A stretch of 15,945 nt of DNA, taken from assembly GCA_023139255.1 (NCBI GenBank), contig JAGLNY010000190.1, positions 1 to 15,945 on the forward strand, written 5' to 3'. The notes below the pieces were generated by a model. It had not been told where the DNA came from. It did no database searches and was given only the letters and a program-made list of their open reading frames with translations. This DNA comes from Spirochaetales bacterium. Its GTDB lineage: Bacteria > Spirochaetota > Spirochaetia > JABMQR01. Shown here piece by piece: positions 7,279 to 14,605 of this stretch. Made by a program: the position numbers and the translations under genes. Every line of letters begins with the position of its first letter. Position 1 is the stretch's first letter.

Positions 7279-7586
7279 ATACTGCCTCGTTTGCGGATAA
7301 TCTTACCTGCACGACGGTCAAGTTCCTCTATACTTTGTGCTGCAGGCGGCTGAAACAGTTCGCTGAACTCGTCCAGACGGGACAGGGCATGGGCGAGTTT
7401 GAGAATCAAATCCAAAGAGGCCTTGCCGGTGGTCTCAAACCGTTTGAGAGAGGCAGTTGAAACGCCTGCGCGTCGGGCCAGTGTTTCCCGCGTCCAGTTT
7501 TTTAACAGACGTAAAGTTTTGGTACGAGCAGCCAGGGACTTGCCGGTTTCAGCTGTATTCATCAAAGTCAGCATAGTTGTGTTCAT
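7275..7586 (-). CDS. hipB: HipB-like antitoxin, XRE-family DNA-binding protein
   Basis: This 103-residue protein has a Cro/CI-type helix-turn-helix at about 30-68. LARRAGVSTASLKRFE (36-51) covers the second and recognition helices. It should neutralise HipA by binding and should repress its own promoter, as in known hipBA operons. The C-terminal 25 residues are charged and flexible. The first ATG (7586) has only a weak GGTAG upstream. An in-frame ATG four codons later (7574) and another at codon 9 are possible but lack better sites. The four-base ATGA overlap with hipA and the fixed gene order identify the pair. AT-rich repeats in front of the gene are candidate operator sites. Confidence 0.88.
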   Translation of the reverse strand: MNTTMLTLMNTAETGKSLAARTKTLRLLKNWTRETLARRAGVSTASLKRFETTGKASLDLILKLAHALSRLDEFSELFQPPAAQSIEELDRRAGKIIRKRGSI

Positions 7587-7590
7587 GCTA

Positions 7591-7628
7591 ATATTCTACC
7601 ATGAATATATATAATAGACAATATAATA
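7591..7628 (-). promoter_or_regulatory. candidate hipBA promoter/operator region
   Basis: Directly upstream of hipB lies an inverted repeat, ATATTC (7591-7596) and GAATAT (7603-7608) with a six-base spacer. Next to it is a direct repeat of ATATAATA (7609-7616 and 7621-7628) with a 12-bp period, close to one helical turn. On the minus strand TTGAAT and TATTAT are spaced 18 bases apart across this region. HipB-type repressors bind repeated sites over their own promoter, which fits. The sequence is very AT-rich, so chance repeats are likely. Confidence 0.35.
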
Positions 7629-7690
7629 TTAGTTATTCAATTAAAATATCATTAAAGGATAAAATATTATCATACAACGGGAATGCAATT

Positions 7691-7701
7691 GGTGTAACAC
7701 C
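7691..7701. repeat. palindrome upstream of the respiratory operon promoter
   Basis: GGTGTAACACC is a perfect 11-bp palindrome (five-base arms around one A), with a further half-like GGTG at 7706-7709. It is the only GC-rich element in the AT-rich hipB-mrpE intergenic region and lies about 53 bases upstream of the proposed -35 box. It could be a regulator site; no known family is recognised. Confidence 0.3.
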
Positions 7702-7753
7702 CTTTGGTGCAATATACAAACGAGTAATCTGATAAAAAAAATTACAATAAACC

Positions 7754-7783
7754 TTGACATATTTCATATTAACACTTTAATAT
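7754..7783 (+). promoter_or_regulatory. sigma-70-like promoter of the Mrp-Mbx operon
   Basis: A perfect TTGACA (7754-7759) is followed after 18 bases by TAATAT (7778-7783). This would start transcription near 7790 and give a leader of about 45 bases before the AAAGGAG (7821-7827) of the first gene. It is the only strong promoter-like pair in the 247-base gap, and the genes that follow overlap or nearly touch. Confidence 0.6.
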
Positions 7784-7833
7784 GTATTAAATTGTTGAAT
7801 AATTAAATTTTTATCTATATAAAGGAGATAAGA

Positions 7834-8337
7834 GTGAAAATGAAAACATTTACTTATCGCCTGAAAGCATTCCTTGTGCTTGCAGGGGTATGGCTGATTC
7901 TCATTTACCCCTTTTCTCTGCAGGAACTGTATACCGGACTGGCAATTGCGCTGCTTCTTGTGCTGCTGCCCCTGCCAGGCAACAGAGTTTATGCGGAAAT
8001 AGGCCTGGCCCCTAAACGGTTAATCTTTACTGTCGTGTATATATTTGTCCTGATTAAAGAAATTTTCCGGGCGAATATTGATGTGGCATTCAGGGTAATA
8101 AAACCAGTACTTCCCATAAAACCGGGAATAGTAAAAGTGAAAACACGCCTGAAATCCCGACTGGGAAGACTCGCTCTGGCAAACTCCATCACCCTGACAC
8201 CCGGTACAATTACCGTGGAGATAAAAGGTGATGAACTATTTATTCACTGGATTTTTGTGGATGCCGGGGATGCGGATACCGCGACACAGAAAATAGTATC
8301 TCAGTTTGAGAAGTACCTGGAGGTGATCTTTGGCTGA
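7834..8337 (+). CDS. mrpE: MrpE/MbhA-like membrane subunit
   Basis: This is the first subunit of the membrane arm. It is homologous to subunit E of Mrp Na+/H+ antiporters (PF01899) and to MbhA/MbxA. The 167 residues contain two to three N-terminal hydrophobic segments (about 10-30, 32-50 and 66-82). A cytoplasmic domain follows with the family motif LANSITLTPGTITVEI (about 115-130). The subunit is needed for assembly of the Mrp complex and does not carry the ion path itself. The start is GTG, with AAAGGAG six bases before it; an ATG two codons later is possible. It opens the operon and overlaps the next gene by eight bases. Confidence 0.9.
   Translation: MKMKTFTYRLKAFLVLAGVWLILIYPFSLQELYTGLAIALLLVLLPLPGNRVYAEIGLAPKRLIFTVVYIFVLIKEIFRANIDVAFRVIKPVLPIKPGIVKVKTRLKSRLGRLALANSITLTPGTITVEIKGDELFIHWIFVDAGDADTATQKIVSQFEKYLEVIFG
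8319..8327 (+). promoter_or_regulatory. mrpF: full-length Shine-Dalgarno fixing a TTG start
   Basis: GGAGGTGAT, an extended complement to the 3' end of 16S rRNA, lies inside the end of mrpE and precedes a TTG at 8330. This supports TTG as the real start of mrpF, since no ATG or GTG is available nearby in that frame. The strong site may offset the weak start codon. Confidence 0.7.
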
Positions 8338-8590
8338 CATAATTTTTAATATAGCGGCTGTAATCACATTTATAGCATTTGTAATTACTTTTTTCAGGAT
8401 ACTGGCCGGACCCGAACTTGGTGACAGGGTTGTTGCGCTTGATGCCATGACGATCATGGTTCTTTCTATAATAGCATTTCTTGCACACTTTCTGGGCCGT
8501 ATTATCTATCTTGATGTAGCACTGGTGTATGGGTTAATCAGCTTTCTTGGAGTTGTCGCCGTGGCCAGATATATGGAAAGGGGGCTGTAG
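8330..8590 (+). CDS. mrpF: MrpF/MbhB-like membrane subunit
   Basis: This small three-helix membrane protein of 86 residues is homologous to Mrp antiporter subunit F and MbhB. Hydrophobic segments lie at about 5-24, 36-55 and 58-77. The conserved core GPELGDRVVALDAMT (about 27-41) contains the acidic residue typical of the family. In the complex it packs with MrpE and MrpG in the part related to the antiporter. The start is TTG with an unusually complete Shine-Dalgarno inside mrpE. The following mrpG gene starts one base after its stop. Confidence 0.9.
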   Translation: MADIIFNIAAVITFIAFVITFFRILAGPELGDRVVALDAMTIMVLSIIAFLAHFLGRIIYLDVALVYGLISFLGVVAVARYMERGL

Positions 8591-8591
8591 C

Positions 8592-8969
8592 ATGGAAGTA
8601 CTCGCAATTATCGGAGCCCTTATCTCCCTTGCCGGATCCCTGTTTCTTCTTCTTGCGGCAATAGGAATTTTTCGGATGCCGGACACCTATAACCGAATGC
8701 AGACCGGGACAAAGGCAACCACACTTGGGAGCCTGCTGTTTTTTATCGGGATCGGGTTTGCGAACCCATCCTGGTGGGGGAAGCTGCTGGCTTTAACTAT
8801 ATTCATTTTTATAACAAACCCCCTCTCATCACACGTACTTGCCAGGGCCCTGCACTTCATTGGAAAAAGCCCCCTGCTCAAAGGGAGTAACGATCTGGAA
8901 GTACGGGACGACCTTGCTGTCGAAAAAGCTGAAGAAGCAAAAGACACCGGCAAAGGAGATCAGGTATGA
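8592..8969 (+). CDS. mrpG: MrpG/MbhC-like membrane subunit
   Basis: This 125-residue protein is homologous to Mrp subunit G (PF03334) and MbhC. It has three hydrophobic segments and the family signature GIFRMPDTYNRMQTGTKATT (residues 25-44). The last 30 residues are a charged cytoplasmic tail. The ATG at 8592 was chosen because it gives the standard N-terminus MEVLAIIGAL and lies one base after the mrpF stop. An upstream start at 8547 in the same frame would add 15 residues inside mrpF and has no family support. The stop overlaps the next start (ATGA). Confidence 0.9.
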   Translation: MEVLAIIGALISLAGSLFLLLAAIGIFRMPDTYNRMQTGTKATTLGSLLFFIGIGFANPSWWGKLLALTIFIFITNPLSSHVLARALHFIGKSPLLKGSNDLEVRDDLAVEKAEEAKDTGKGDQV

Positions 8970-9265
8970 GTATAACCATTCTTGTAGTTATAGGTATCCT
9001 CATGCTGGGCGGCGGTATTGCTGCTTTATATATTAAGGATACCGTATCAGCGATAATTGCTGCCGGGGCTGTATCACTTCTGGCAAGCATCATCTATCTC
9101 TTGGTAGGGGCACCGGATGTAGCAATGACCGAGGCGGCAATCGGTTCCGCCCTGACAACAGTAGTTTTTCTGTTTGCCTGGTCAAGGATTAAGGACGCAT
9201 CGTCGAAAAAAGAGAAAAAAGAGACAGATGCTGACCAAAACTCTGGTCAGGAGGTGGGAGAATGA
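8966..9265 (+). CDS. DUF4040 membrane subunit (MbhD-like)
   Basis: This 99-residue, three-helix protein matches the stand-alone MbhD/DUF4040 subunit, which in Mrp antiporters is part of the C-terminal region of MrpA. The signature GAPDVAMTEAAIGSALTTVV (about 48-67) holds the conserved acidic residues (Asp51, Glu56) thought to take part in the cation path. The last 25 residues are a lysine/glutamate-rich tail. AAAGGAG precedes the ATG. Both ends use four-base ATGA overlaps with neighbouring genes, so its synthesis is coupled to theirs. Confidence 0.88.
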   Translation: MSITILVVIGILMLGGGIAALYIKDTVSAIIAAGAVSLLASIIYLLVGAPDVAMTEAAIGSALTTVVFLFAWSRIKDASSKKEKKETDADQNSGQEVGE

Positions 9266-9990
9266 TAAAGAGATTTATTATTGTACTTGCACTTGCAGCA
9301 ATTGCTGTAGGCATGTACCCGCTTGCCTGGGGGATTGAAGATGCAGAGAACCTTTCACAAATCGCAACAGAATATGTAACAGACGGGGCGGATGACCTTG
9401 GGGCGGCAAACCTGGTTACATCAGTTGTCGTAACGTACCGTGGGCTTGATACCCTAGGTGAAGTAACAGTGCTTTTTGCTGCCACAGCAGGAGTAACCAT
9501 GCTTCTTGCCGCCAGGAAGCCAAAAAAACCGGGCACCATCGCTAAAGGAAAAAAAGATTCCGGGGAAGATCATTCCAGAAGAACCGGCTCTGAACTTCTC
9601 AAAACCGGAGCAGCACTTCTTTTCCCGATTATCTGGATGTTCGGTATCTATATATTTGTACATGGTCACCTGACTCCCGGCGGCGGATTTCAGGGAGGCG
9701 TAGTAATAACGTCAGCCACCCTGCTTCTCTTTTTTGCGGACAGTGACAGGAAGATGGGACACACCATTCTCCAGATTGCAGAGGCATTCTCCGGGGCGGC
9801 TTATGTCGCAGTCGGACTTCTCGGGCTCTGGTTTGCAGCCGGATTCCTGGATCCGAGATTTCTCCCGGCCGGTGAATTCGGCCAAGTGTTCAGTGCGGGA
9901 GCCATACCGGTAATCTACTCACTTATTGGAATAAAAGTCGGTGCAGAGCTCACCGGGATTGTTGATACCATGAGGAGGTCTGCATCATGA
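9262..9990 (+). CDS. mrpB: MbhE-MrpB (MbhF) fusion membrane subunit
   Basis: Two subunits that are separate in Pyrococcus Mbh (MbhE and MbhF) are joined in this 242-residue protein. Residues 1-86 match MbhE, the last part of MrpA, with an N-terminal helix, TYRGLDTLGEVTVLFAA (58-74) and a second helix. Residues 87-110 form a polar, lysine-rich linker. Residues 111-242 match MrpB/MnhB (PF04039), with HGHLTPGGGFQGGVV (134-148) and four hydrophobic helices. The subunit belongs to the cation-translocating membrane arm. AGGAGG precedes the ATG, and four-base overlaps link it to both neighbours. Such fusions occur in some Mbx-type operons, as I recall, but I cannot verify how widespread this is. Confidence 0.88.
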   Translation: MIKRFIIVLALAAIAVGMYPLAWGIEDAENLSQIATEYVTDGADDLGAANLVTSVVVTYRGLDTLGEVTVLFAATAGVTMLLAARKPKKPGTIAKGKKDSGEDHSRRTGSELLKTGAALLFPIIWMFGIYIFVHGHLTPGGGFQGGVVITSATLLLFFADSDRKMGHTILQIAEAFSGAAYVAVGLLGLWFAAGFLDPRFLPAGEFGQVFSAGAIPVIYSLIGIKVGAELTGIVDTMRRSAS

Positions 9991-10349
9991 ATATGACACA
10001 GCTTGTACTGCTCCTGGGATTTCTGCTCTCCCTCATCGGCTTCTGGGGACTCATGACCAGAAGGGATATATTCAGGATGATAATCAGTTTTTCATTGCTT
10101 GATACCGGGGTTCATATGGTAATGATCGGGATAGGCTATGTTAAGAATGGGACAGCCCCGATTTTTGACGAGGCACTAATTGTTGAGGATGCTGTCGGGA
10201 AAGTGGTAGATCCAGTACCCTCCGCCCTGGTCCTTACTGCAATTGTAATAGGGCTGGCTGTTACGGCATTGATGTTGAGTTATGCAGTCCGTGTATACAC
10301 ATCCAGAAAAAGTCTCTCTATAGATGCAGTGAAGGAGTTGAAATGGTAA
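9987..10349 (+). CDS. mrpC: MrpC/NuoK-like membrane subunit (MbhG-like)
   Basis: This 120-residue, three-helix subunit is homologous to MrpC, MbhG and, more distantly, NuoK of complex I. The second helix (about 31-50) is followed by a polar loop, and then by the very conserved DPVPSALVLTAIVIGLAVTA (74-93). In complex I and Mbh this subunit links the pumping modules to the ion path near the redox arm. The ATG is preceded by GAGGAGG inside the previous gene and overlaps that gene by four bases. Its 3' end overlaps the large antiporter gene by seven bases. Confidence 0.9.
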   Translation: MNMTQLVLLLGFLLSLIGFWGLMTRRDIFRMIISFSLLDTGVHMVMIGIGYVKNGTAPIFDEALIVEDAVGKVVDPVPSALVLTAIVIGLAVTALMLSYAVRVYTSRKSLSIDAVKELKW

Positions 10350-13300
10350 GCCCAATATATTTGATAGTGGTCATACTTGGGGCTGCGTTTCTGCATCCTC
10401 TTTTTGAAAAGGCTGGGAAAACGGCATCCAGAGTACTGGTTTCAGCCGTTCTTTTGTTTGCAGCCGCGCTGCCGGTATCCTGGTTTGTGTATCTCACCGG
10501 ATCGGGGATTGATGCAGTTATTGTAAATACAGCCGGTTTTCAGGCTCCTCTCTCTATAAACCTGCGCGTGGGGATGGAAGAGACTCTGTTCTTGATAATG
10601 ATAAATACAGCAGCATTGCTTGGCGGACTGTTTTTTATGCTGCGAAGCAACCCGGAATGGAAGGGGAAGGTCCAGGTGCTTTTTCTGACAATGCTCCTGG
10701 GAATTAACGGCCTGATCCTGACCCGCGACCTGTTTAACGTTTTCGTATTCCTTGAAATAGCCTCAATATCACTCTATGCACTCATCTCGTTCGCGAAAAA
10801 GGGTGATGCATATGAAGCTGGCTTCAAATATATGATAGCCGGCGGTATAGCAGCTGCCCTGTTCCTGATTGGCGTTATCTACATCTATAGACTTACGGGA
10901 ACGCTGAATATTGACGGGATTATTGCAGTAAGTGAGAGTGCCGGTGGTAATCCTGGCGCTTCCGGTATACTTGGCGGGAAAGCGGGTGTCACTGCGGTAT
11001 TCCTTGTTGCTGCAGCAATGCTGATTGAGTTAAAACCCTTCCCGGCAAACGGTTGGGGTGTTGATGCGTATGAGGCGTCAGATCCCGGAATTTCAGCAAT
11101 GGCCAGCGCGGTAAGTGCAACCGGAATCTTTTTTGTATTTTATAAATTGATTCCCCTGTTCAGCCCTGATCTGTTGAAACTGATAACCATAAGCGGTGGG
11201 ATGACATTCTTCTTTTCCCAGCTGCTGGCAATGAAACAGGACAAAGTCAGGAGAATGCTTGGCTATTCATCCATCGGGCAGTTGGGTCTGCTGATCCTTA
11301 TTGCCGGTTTAGGCAATATTCTCAACAGCTCTGAACTGCTTGCAGGGTTCAGTATTCCCGGGATACCGATTTCCGGAGGGATTTTCCTATTGCTTATTTT
11401 ATTTGCAGGAAGTCATCTGCTGAGCAAAGCCGGTTTGTTCTGGCTTAGCGGTATTATGAATGCGGAAAACATCAACGGTTCCGGAACGAATGGTTTATTA
11501 CGAAAGAGACCAGCCGTCGCAGGACTGTTCGGGCTGCTCACAGCAGCTTTGGCCGGATTGCCCCCATTTCCCGCTTTCTGGGCAAAATGGATTTTAATCA
11601 TGGCTCTTGCTGCAACTGGGAACTATTTTCTTACAGCAGTAATCCTGCTTGGCTCCCTCATTGAAGCGTGGTATCTATTCCGCTGGTTCCTGAACTATAT
11701 GAAAACGGAGAAAGATACCGGGGATATCCATGACGAAATTGTACCGGAAGATTTTCCGTTAGAAAATATTGAAGATGCAAGCAGGGCAGCGGGAATTCCT
11801 CAGTTTTCAAGCCTGCGCTCAATAGCCGCACCGTTTATCAGTGCACTGCTTCTATTAGCGGCAGGGATCCTTCCGGCAATATCACTACTTACGGCAAACG
11901 GTCCGGCAGGGGTAGATGAAACCATCCTGTTCCTCCCTCTGGCAGCCTTAGCCCTGTTCACGGTTCTGGATGTACTCAGGATACCGATTAAGCTGCAGGT
12001 TTTTGCCGGCATTGCTGTTACGGCGGTGTATGGGGCAATCATAATTCCAGATCTTGATGGACTCAGGATGATTTTCGGGATTATATTTATTGCGGGATCG
12101 GCTATACAGATGTTTCCGCTTGCAAATCGTGAAGGCAGACACCCGGGACTTATGGGTATGCTTATGGCCATGATCTTTTCCCTGGGTAACCTTCTTGTAT
12201 GCAAAAGCAGTCTGGGATTCTTTTTTTCCTGGGAGCTTATGACAGTAACTTCATTTTTCCTTATCGCCCGCGGCGAAAAAGCTTCAGGGGCGTCCCTCAG
12301 GTACCTGCTTTTTTCACTGGCCGGTGCATTCCTTATTCTTGGAGGACTGGCGGTAGGCGGATCTTCCATTTTTGCTGATATTTTACCGGGGCAGGCTGAT
12401 ACGGAAACTGTCTCAACAATACTTCTGGGTCTCGGTTTCCTGATTAAAATGGGTTCACTGGGACTCCATATCTGGCTGCCGGGCAGTTACGCAGAATCAG
12501 AAGATGACATCTCAACATTCTTCTCAACTGTCTTAAGCAAGGCCGGTCTCTATATGCTGTTTATCACAGCGGGCTTGTTCGCGGCTCCCCTGCTTTTTCC
12601 GGGCAGGGCTGCAGGTTTGTTCCCTCAAATATCACTCTCCTCACTACTTGGGTGGATCGGGGCCCTGACCGCCTTTGCCGGGGCTTTTCTTGCTCTATTT
12701 AAGGAAGATATTAAGTATACACTGGCATACTCCTCAATGGGGCAAGTCGGCTACATGCTGCTCTCCTTTGCCCTCATGACACAATTAGGATGGATGAACA
12801 GCCTCTATCTCGCGGTAACGCACCTTCTGTTTAAGGGAATGCTGTTTGTTGCCGTAGCGGGGGTAATTTACCGGGTAAAAACAAGAATGATGTACCAGAT
12901 GGGCGGTCTCATCTCACGCATGCCGATAAGTTTCTTTACCGTGCTAATCGCAATTATAGCGCTTTCAGGTGTACCGCCGCTGACCGGTTTCGGGGCAAAA
13001 TGGATGCTCTATACAGCGTTGATTGAAAAAGGCTGGTACCTGCAGGCCGGAATTGCCATGTTTGCATCCGCAATAGCATTTCTTTATCTTTTCAGGCTTA
13101 TCCATGTTATTTTCCTCGGGCAGCTGAAGGATGAGCACCGGAACGTGAAAGAGGCACCGATATGGTTTCTCATCCCGCAAGTTATCAGCATTATCGGTAT
13201 TATGCTCTTTTCCATGTACCCGAATACAATCCTAAAACCATTGCAGAATGCGATTTTACCCTATTTTCCTACCGGTATTGAATTTGATGGGTACACGGTA

Positions 13301-13681
13301 TTATCAACGTTGGGATACTGGAACGGCAACGCGGTCATGTTTGTAACCATGGGAGTCTTTATGGTCCCGTTGATATGGATGCTGATTGTACAGAGGAAGA
13401 ATACACAGATGGTTGGGCAGTTTAATATTGTTTTCGCCGCTGAACGACCGTATAAACCTGAAACAACACATTTCGGCTACAACTTTTTTGCCCATTACCG
13501 GACAGCACTCGGCTTCCTGCTAAACCCGGGGGTTACCCGCTTCTGGAAATGGACTGCATCTATTGCTGAAGTTACCGGGTCAGCCGTCCGGAAATTGTAC
13601 AGCGGGAATATTCAGACATACGTGCTGCTGATAGTGCTCTATGTAACCATTTTTCTACTGCTGTTGAGAGGGGGATTCTAG
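10343..13681 (+). CDS. double antiporter-module fusion (MbxH-MbxH'-like, MrpD/NuoL/M/N family)
   Basis: This 1112-residue membrane protein contains two complete proton-antiporter modules (PF00361-type) in one chain. Module 1 spans about 1-455. Its key residues are Glu138 in FVFLEIAS, Lys231 in IELKPFPANGW, Lys268 in FYKLIPLF and Lys415 in PPFPAFWAKWIL. A polar linker at 454-490 is rich in acidic residues. Module 2 spans about 492-1020, with Glu631 in FFSWELMTV, Lys702 in FLIKMGSLGLHIWLP, Lys733 in VLSKAGLYM and Lys886 in PPLTGFGAKWML. These match the charged residues that drive ion translocation in NuoL/M/N and MrpD. Residues 1025-1112 hold a soluble or amphipathic stretch (ERPYKPETTHFGYNFF) and a final anchor helix (1093-1108), recalling the lateral helix of NuoL and MbhI. 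AAGGAG precedes the ATG. The reading frame is intact throughout. It should pump two ions per turn if both modules work. Confidence 0.92.
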   Translation: MVSPIYLIVVILGAAFLHPLFEKAGKTASRVLVSAVLLFAAALPVSWFVYLTGSGIDAVIVNTAGFQAPLSINLRVGMEETLFLIMINTAALLGGLFFMLRSNPEWKGKVQVLFLTMLLGINGLILTRDLFNVFVFLEIASISLYALISFAKKGDAYEAGFKYMIAGGIAAALFLIGVIYIYRLTGTLNIDGIIAVSESAGGNPGASGILGGKAGVTAVFLVAAAMLIELKPFPANGWGVDAYEASDPGISAMASAVSATGIFFVFYKLIPLFSPDLLKLITISGGMTFFFSQLLAMKQDKVRRMLGYSSIGQLGLLILIAGLGNILNSSELLAGFSIPGIPISGGIFLLLILFAGSHLLSKAGLFWLSGIMNAENINGSGTNGLLRKRPAVAGLFGLLTAALAGLPPFPAFWAKWILIMALAATGNYFLTAVILLGSLIEAWYLFRWFLNYMKTEKDTGDIHDEIVPEDFPLENIEDASRAAGIPQFSSLRSIAAPFISALLLLAAGILPAISLLTANGPAGVDETILFLPLAALALFTVLDVLRIPIKLQVFAGIAVTAVYGAIIIPDLDGLRMIFGIIFIAGSAIQMFPLANREGRHPGLMGMLMAMIFSLGNLLVCKSSLGFFFSWELMTVTSFFLIARGEKASGASLRYLLFSLAGAFLILGGLAVGGSSIFADILPGQADTETVSTILLGLGFLIKMGSLGLHIWLPGSYAESEDDISTFFSTVLSKAGLYMLFITAGLFAAPLLFPGRAAGLFPQISLSSLLGWIGALTAFAGAFLALFKEDIKYTLAYSSMGQVGYMLLSFALMTQLGWMNSLYLAVTHLLFKGMLFVAVAGVIYRVKTRMMYQMGGLISRMPISFFTVLIAIIALSGVPPLTGFGAKWMLYTALIEKGWYLQAGIAMFASAIAFLYLFRLIHVIFLGQLKDEHRNVKEAPIWFLIPQVISIIGIMLFSMYPNTILKPLQNAILPYFPTGIEFDGYTVLSTLGYWNGNAVMFVTMGVFMVPLIWMLIVQRKNTQMVGQFNIVFAAERPYKPETTHFGYNFFAHYRTALGFLLNPGVTRFWKWTASIAEVTGSAVRKLYSGNIQTYVLLIVLYVTIFLLLLRGGF

Positions 13682-13685
13682 ATCT

Positions 13686-14597
13686 ATGAAGGATATAGTA
13701 CTTAAGGCGTTATATACGCTGATATCACTGTTTGTGATTACAAATTATGGTCTGCTCCTCGTAGGAACAATGGCGCGGGTACGTGCAAAGGTCCAGGGAA
13801 GGATCGGTCAGCCCGTCTGGCAGCCCTACATAGATATTCTAAAGAATAATTTTAAACGAACCGGAATATTCCACGGTGTTATGTTCTACCTGGGACCGGT
13901 ATTCAGACTGGCCGGCGGGCTAGGGACCTATCTGTTTATACCTGCCGTGTTTGGGTCTGTGGTATTCGTGAACTTCTCGTTTTCCGGGGACCTGCTGCTG
14001 GTAATGTATTTCATCTTTTTCGGCCAGCTGGGGATGGCCCTCGGAGCCGGGCGGGGCGGACACCCCTACAGCCCTATCGGGGTAGCACGGGGACTTGCCC
14101 AGATGACGGCGTTTGAAGTCCCGTTTGCACTTTCTGTTATAGCGATAGCTGCGCAGTATCATACCCTCTCTATTACCGAACTGGTAGCTGTACAGCAGGG
14201 TGGTGTATTGAACTGGATAGTATTCACTAATCCGTTGGCAACGATAGCAGCAATGATATCATTTCTGGGTATGTCGATGGGGAACCCGTTCAGTGTGGTT
14301 ATAGCCCCGCAGGAGATACCCATTGGTCCGCCGACTGAGATGCAGTCAAGTTTTCTGGGAATGCTCCAGACAAACCGTGCGATTTTCAACGCCGCGAAAC
14401 TTGTCCTGTTTATGAACCTCTACTTTGGCGGCGCAACAAGCATTTGGATGATGATTATCAAAACATTTATCATCTATCTCTATACGGTAGTTGTCGGGGC
14501 ATCATTCCCAAGATTCAGGACTGATCAGGCAATCCGGTTTTTCCTCGGGATTCCCACACTGATTGGGATTGCGGCCGTTGTGCTGCAGATGATTTAG
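13686..14597 (+). CDS. NuoH/MbhM-like membrane anchor subunit
   Basis: This 303-residue polytopic protein is homologous to complex I NuoH and to MbhM/MbxM, the subunit joining the redox arm to the membrane arm. Family motifs are GRIGQPVWQPYIDILK (38-53), HPYSPIGVARGLAQMTAFEV (126-145, Glu144) and APQEIPIGPPTE (207-218), together with eight or so hydrophobic segments. In complex I these charged loops line the quinone cavity; in Mbh/Mbx they form the coupling cavity without quinone. The gene starts five bases after the antiporter fusion, with a GGGGGA site inside its end. Its position before the NuoB-like gene, instead of after the NuoD-like gene as in Pyrococcus Mbh, is characteristic of Mbx-type operons. 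Confidence 0.92.
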   Translation: MKDIVLKALYTLISLFVITNYGLLLVGTMARVRAKVQGRIGQPVWQPYIDILKNNFKRTGIFHGVMFYLGPVFRLAGGLGTYLFIPAVFGSVVFVNFSFSGDLLLVMYFIFFGQLGMALGAGRGGHPYSPIGVARGLAQMTAFEVPFALSVIAIAAQYHTLSITELVAVQQGGVLNWIVFTNPLATIAAMISFLGMSMGNPFSVVIAPQEIPIGPPTEMQSSFLGMLQTNRAIFNAAKLVLFMNLYFGGATSIWMMIIKTFIIYLYTVVVGASFPRFRTDQAIRFFLGIPTLIGIAAVVLQMI

Positions 14598-14605
14598 GAG
14601 CTTGT

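Noticed and set aside
7625..7770. A 44-codon minus-strand frame in the hipB-mrpE gap (from an ATG near 7765 to a TAA near 7631), including APKGVTPIAFPLYD.
   Set aside because: It has no convincing ribosome-binding site, matches no family I recognise, overlaps the best promoter for the operon on the other strand and lies in very AT-rich DNA. It may be a gene remnant but cannot be supported.
8547..8591. Upstream extension of MrpG by 15 residues (start at 8547).
   Set aside because: The extra residues lie inside mrpF, have no hydrophobic or family match, and the ATG at 8592 gives the standard N-terminus directly after the mrpF stop.
11800..12369. A 189-codon minus-strand frame opposite the antiporter fusion gene.
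   Set aside because: It is a shadow of a GC-richer coding region. Its composition (many Ser, Pro, Arg, Ile) has no domain pattern, and the plus-strand gene is continuous with clear family motifs.
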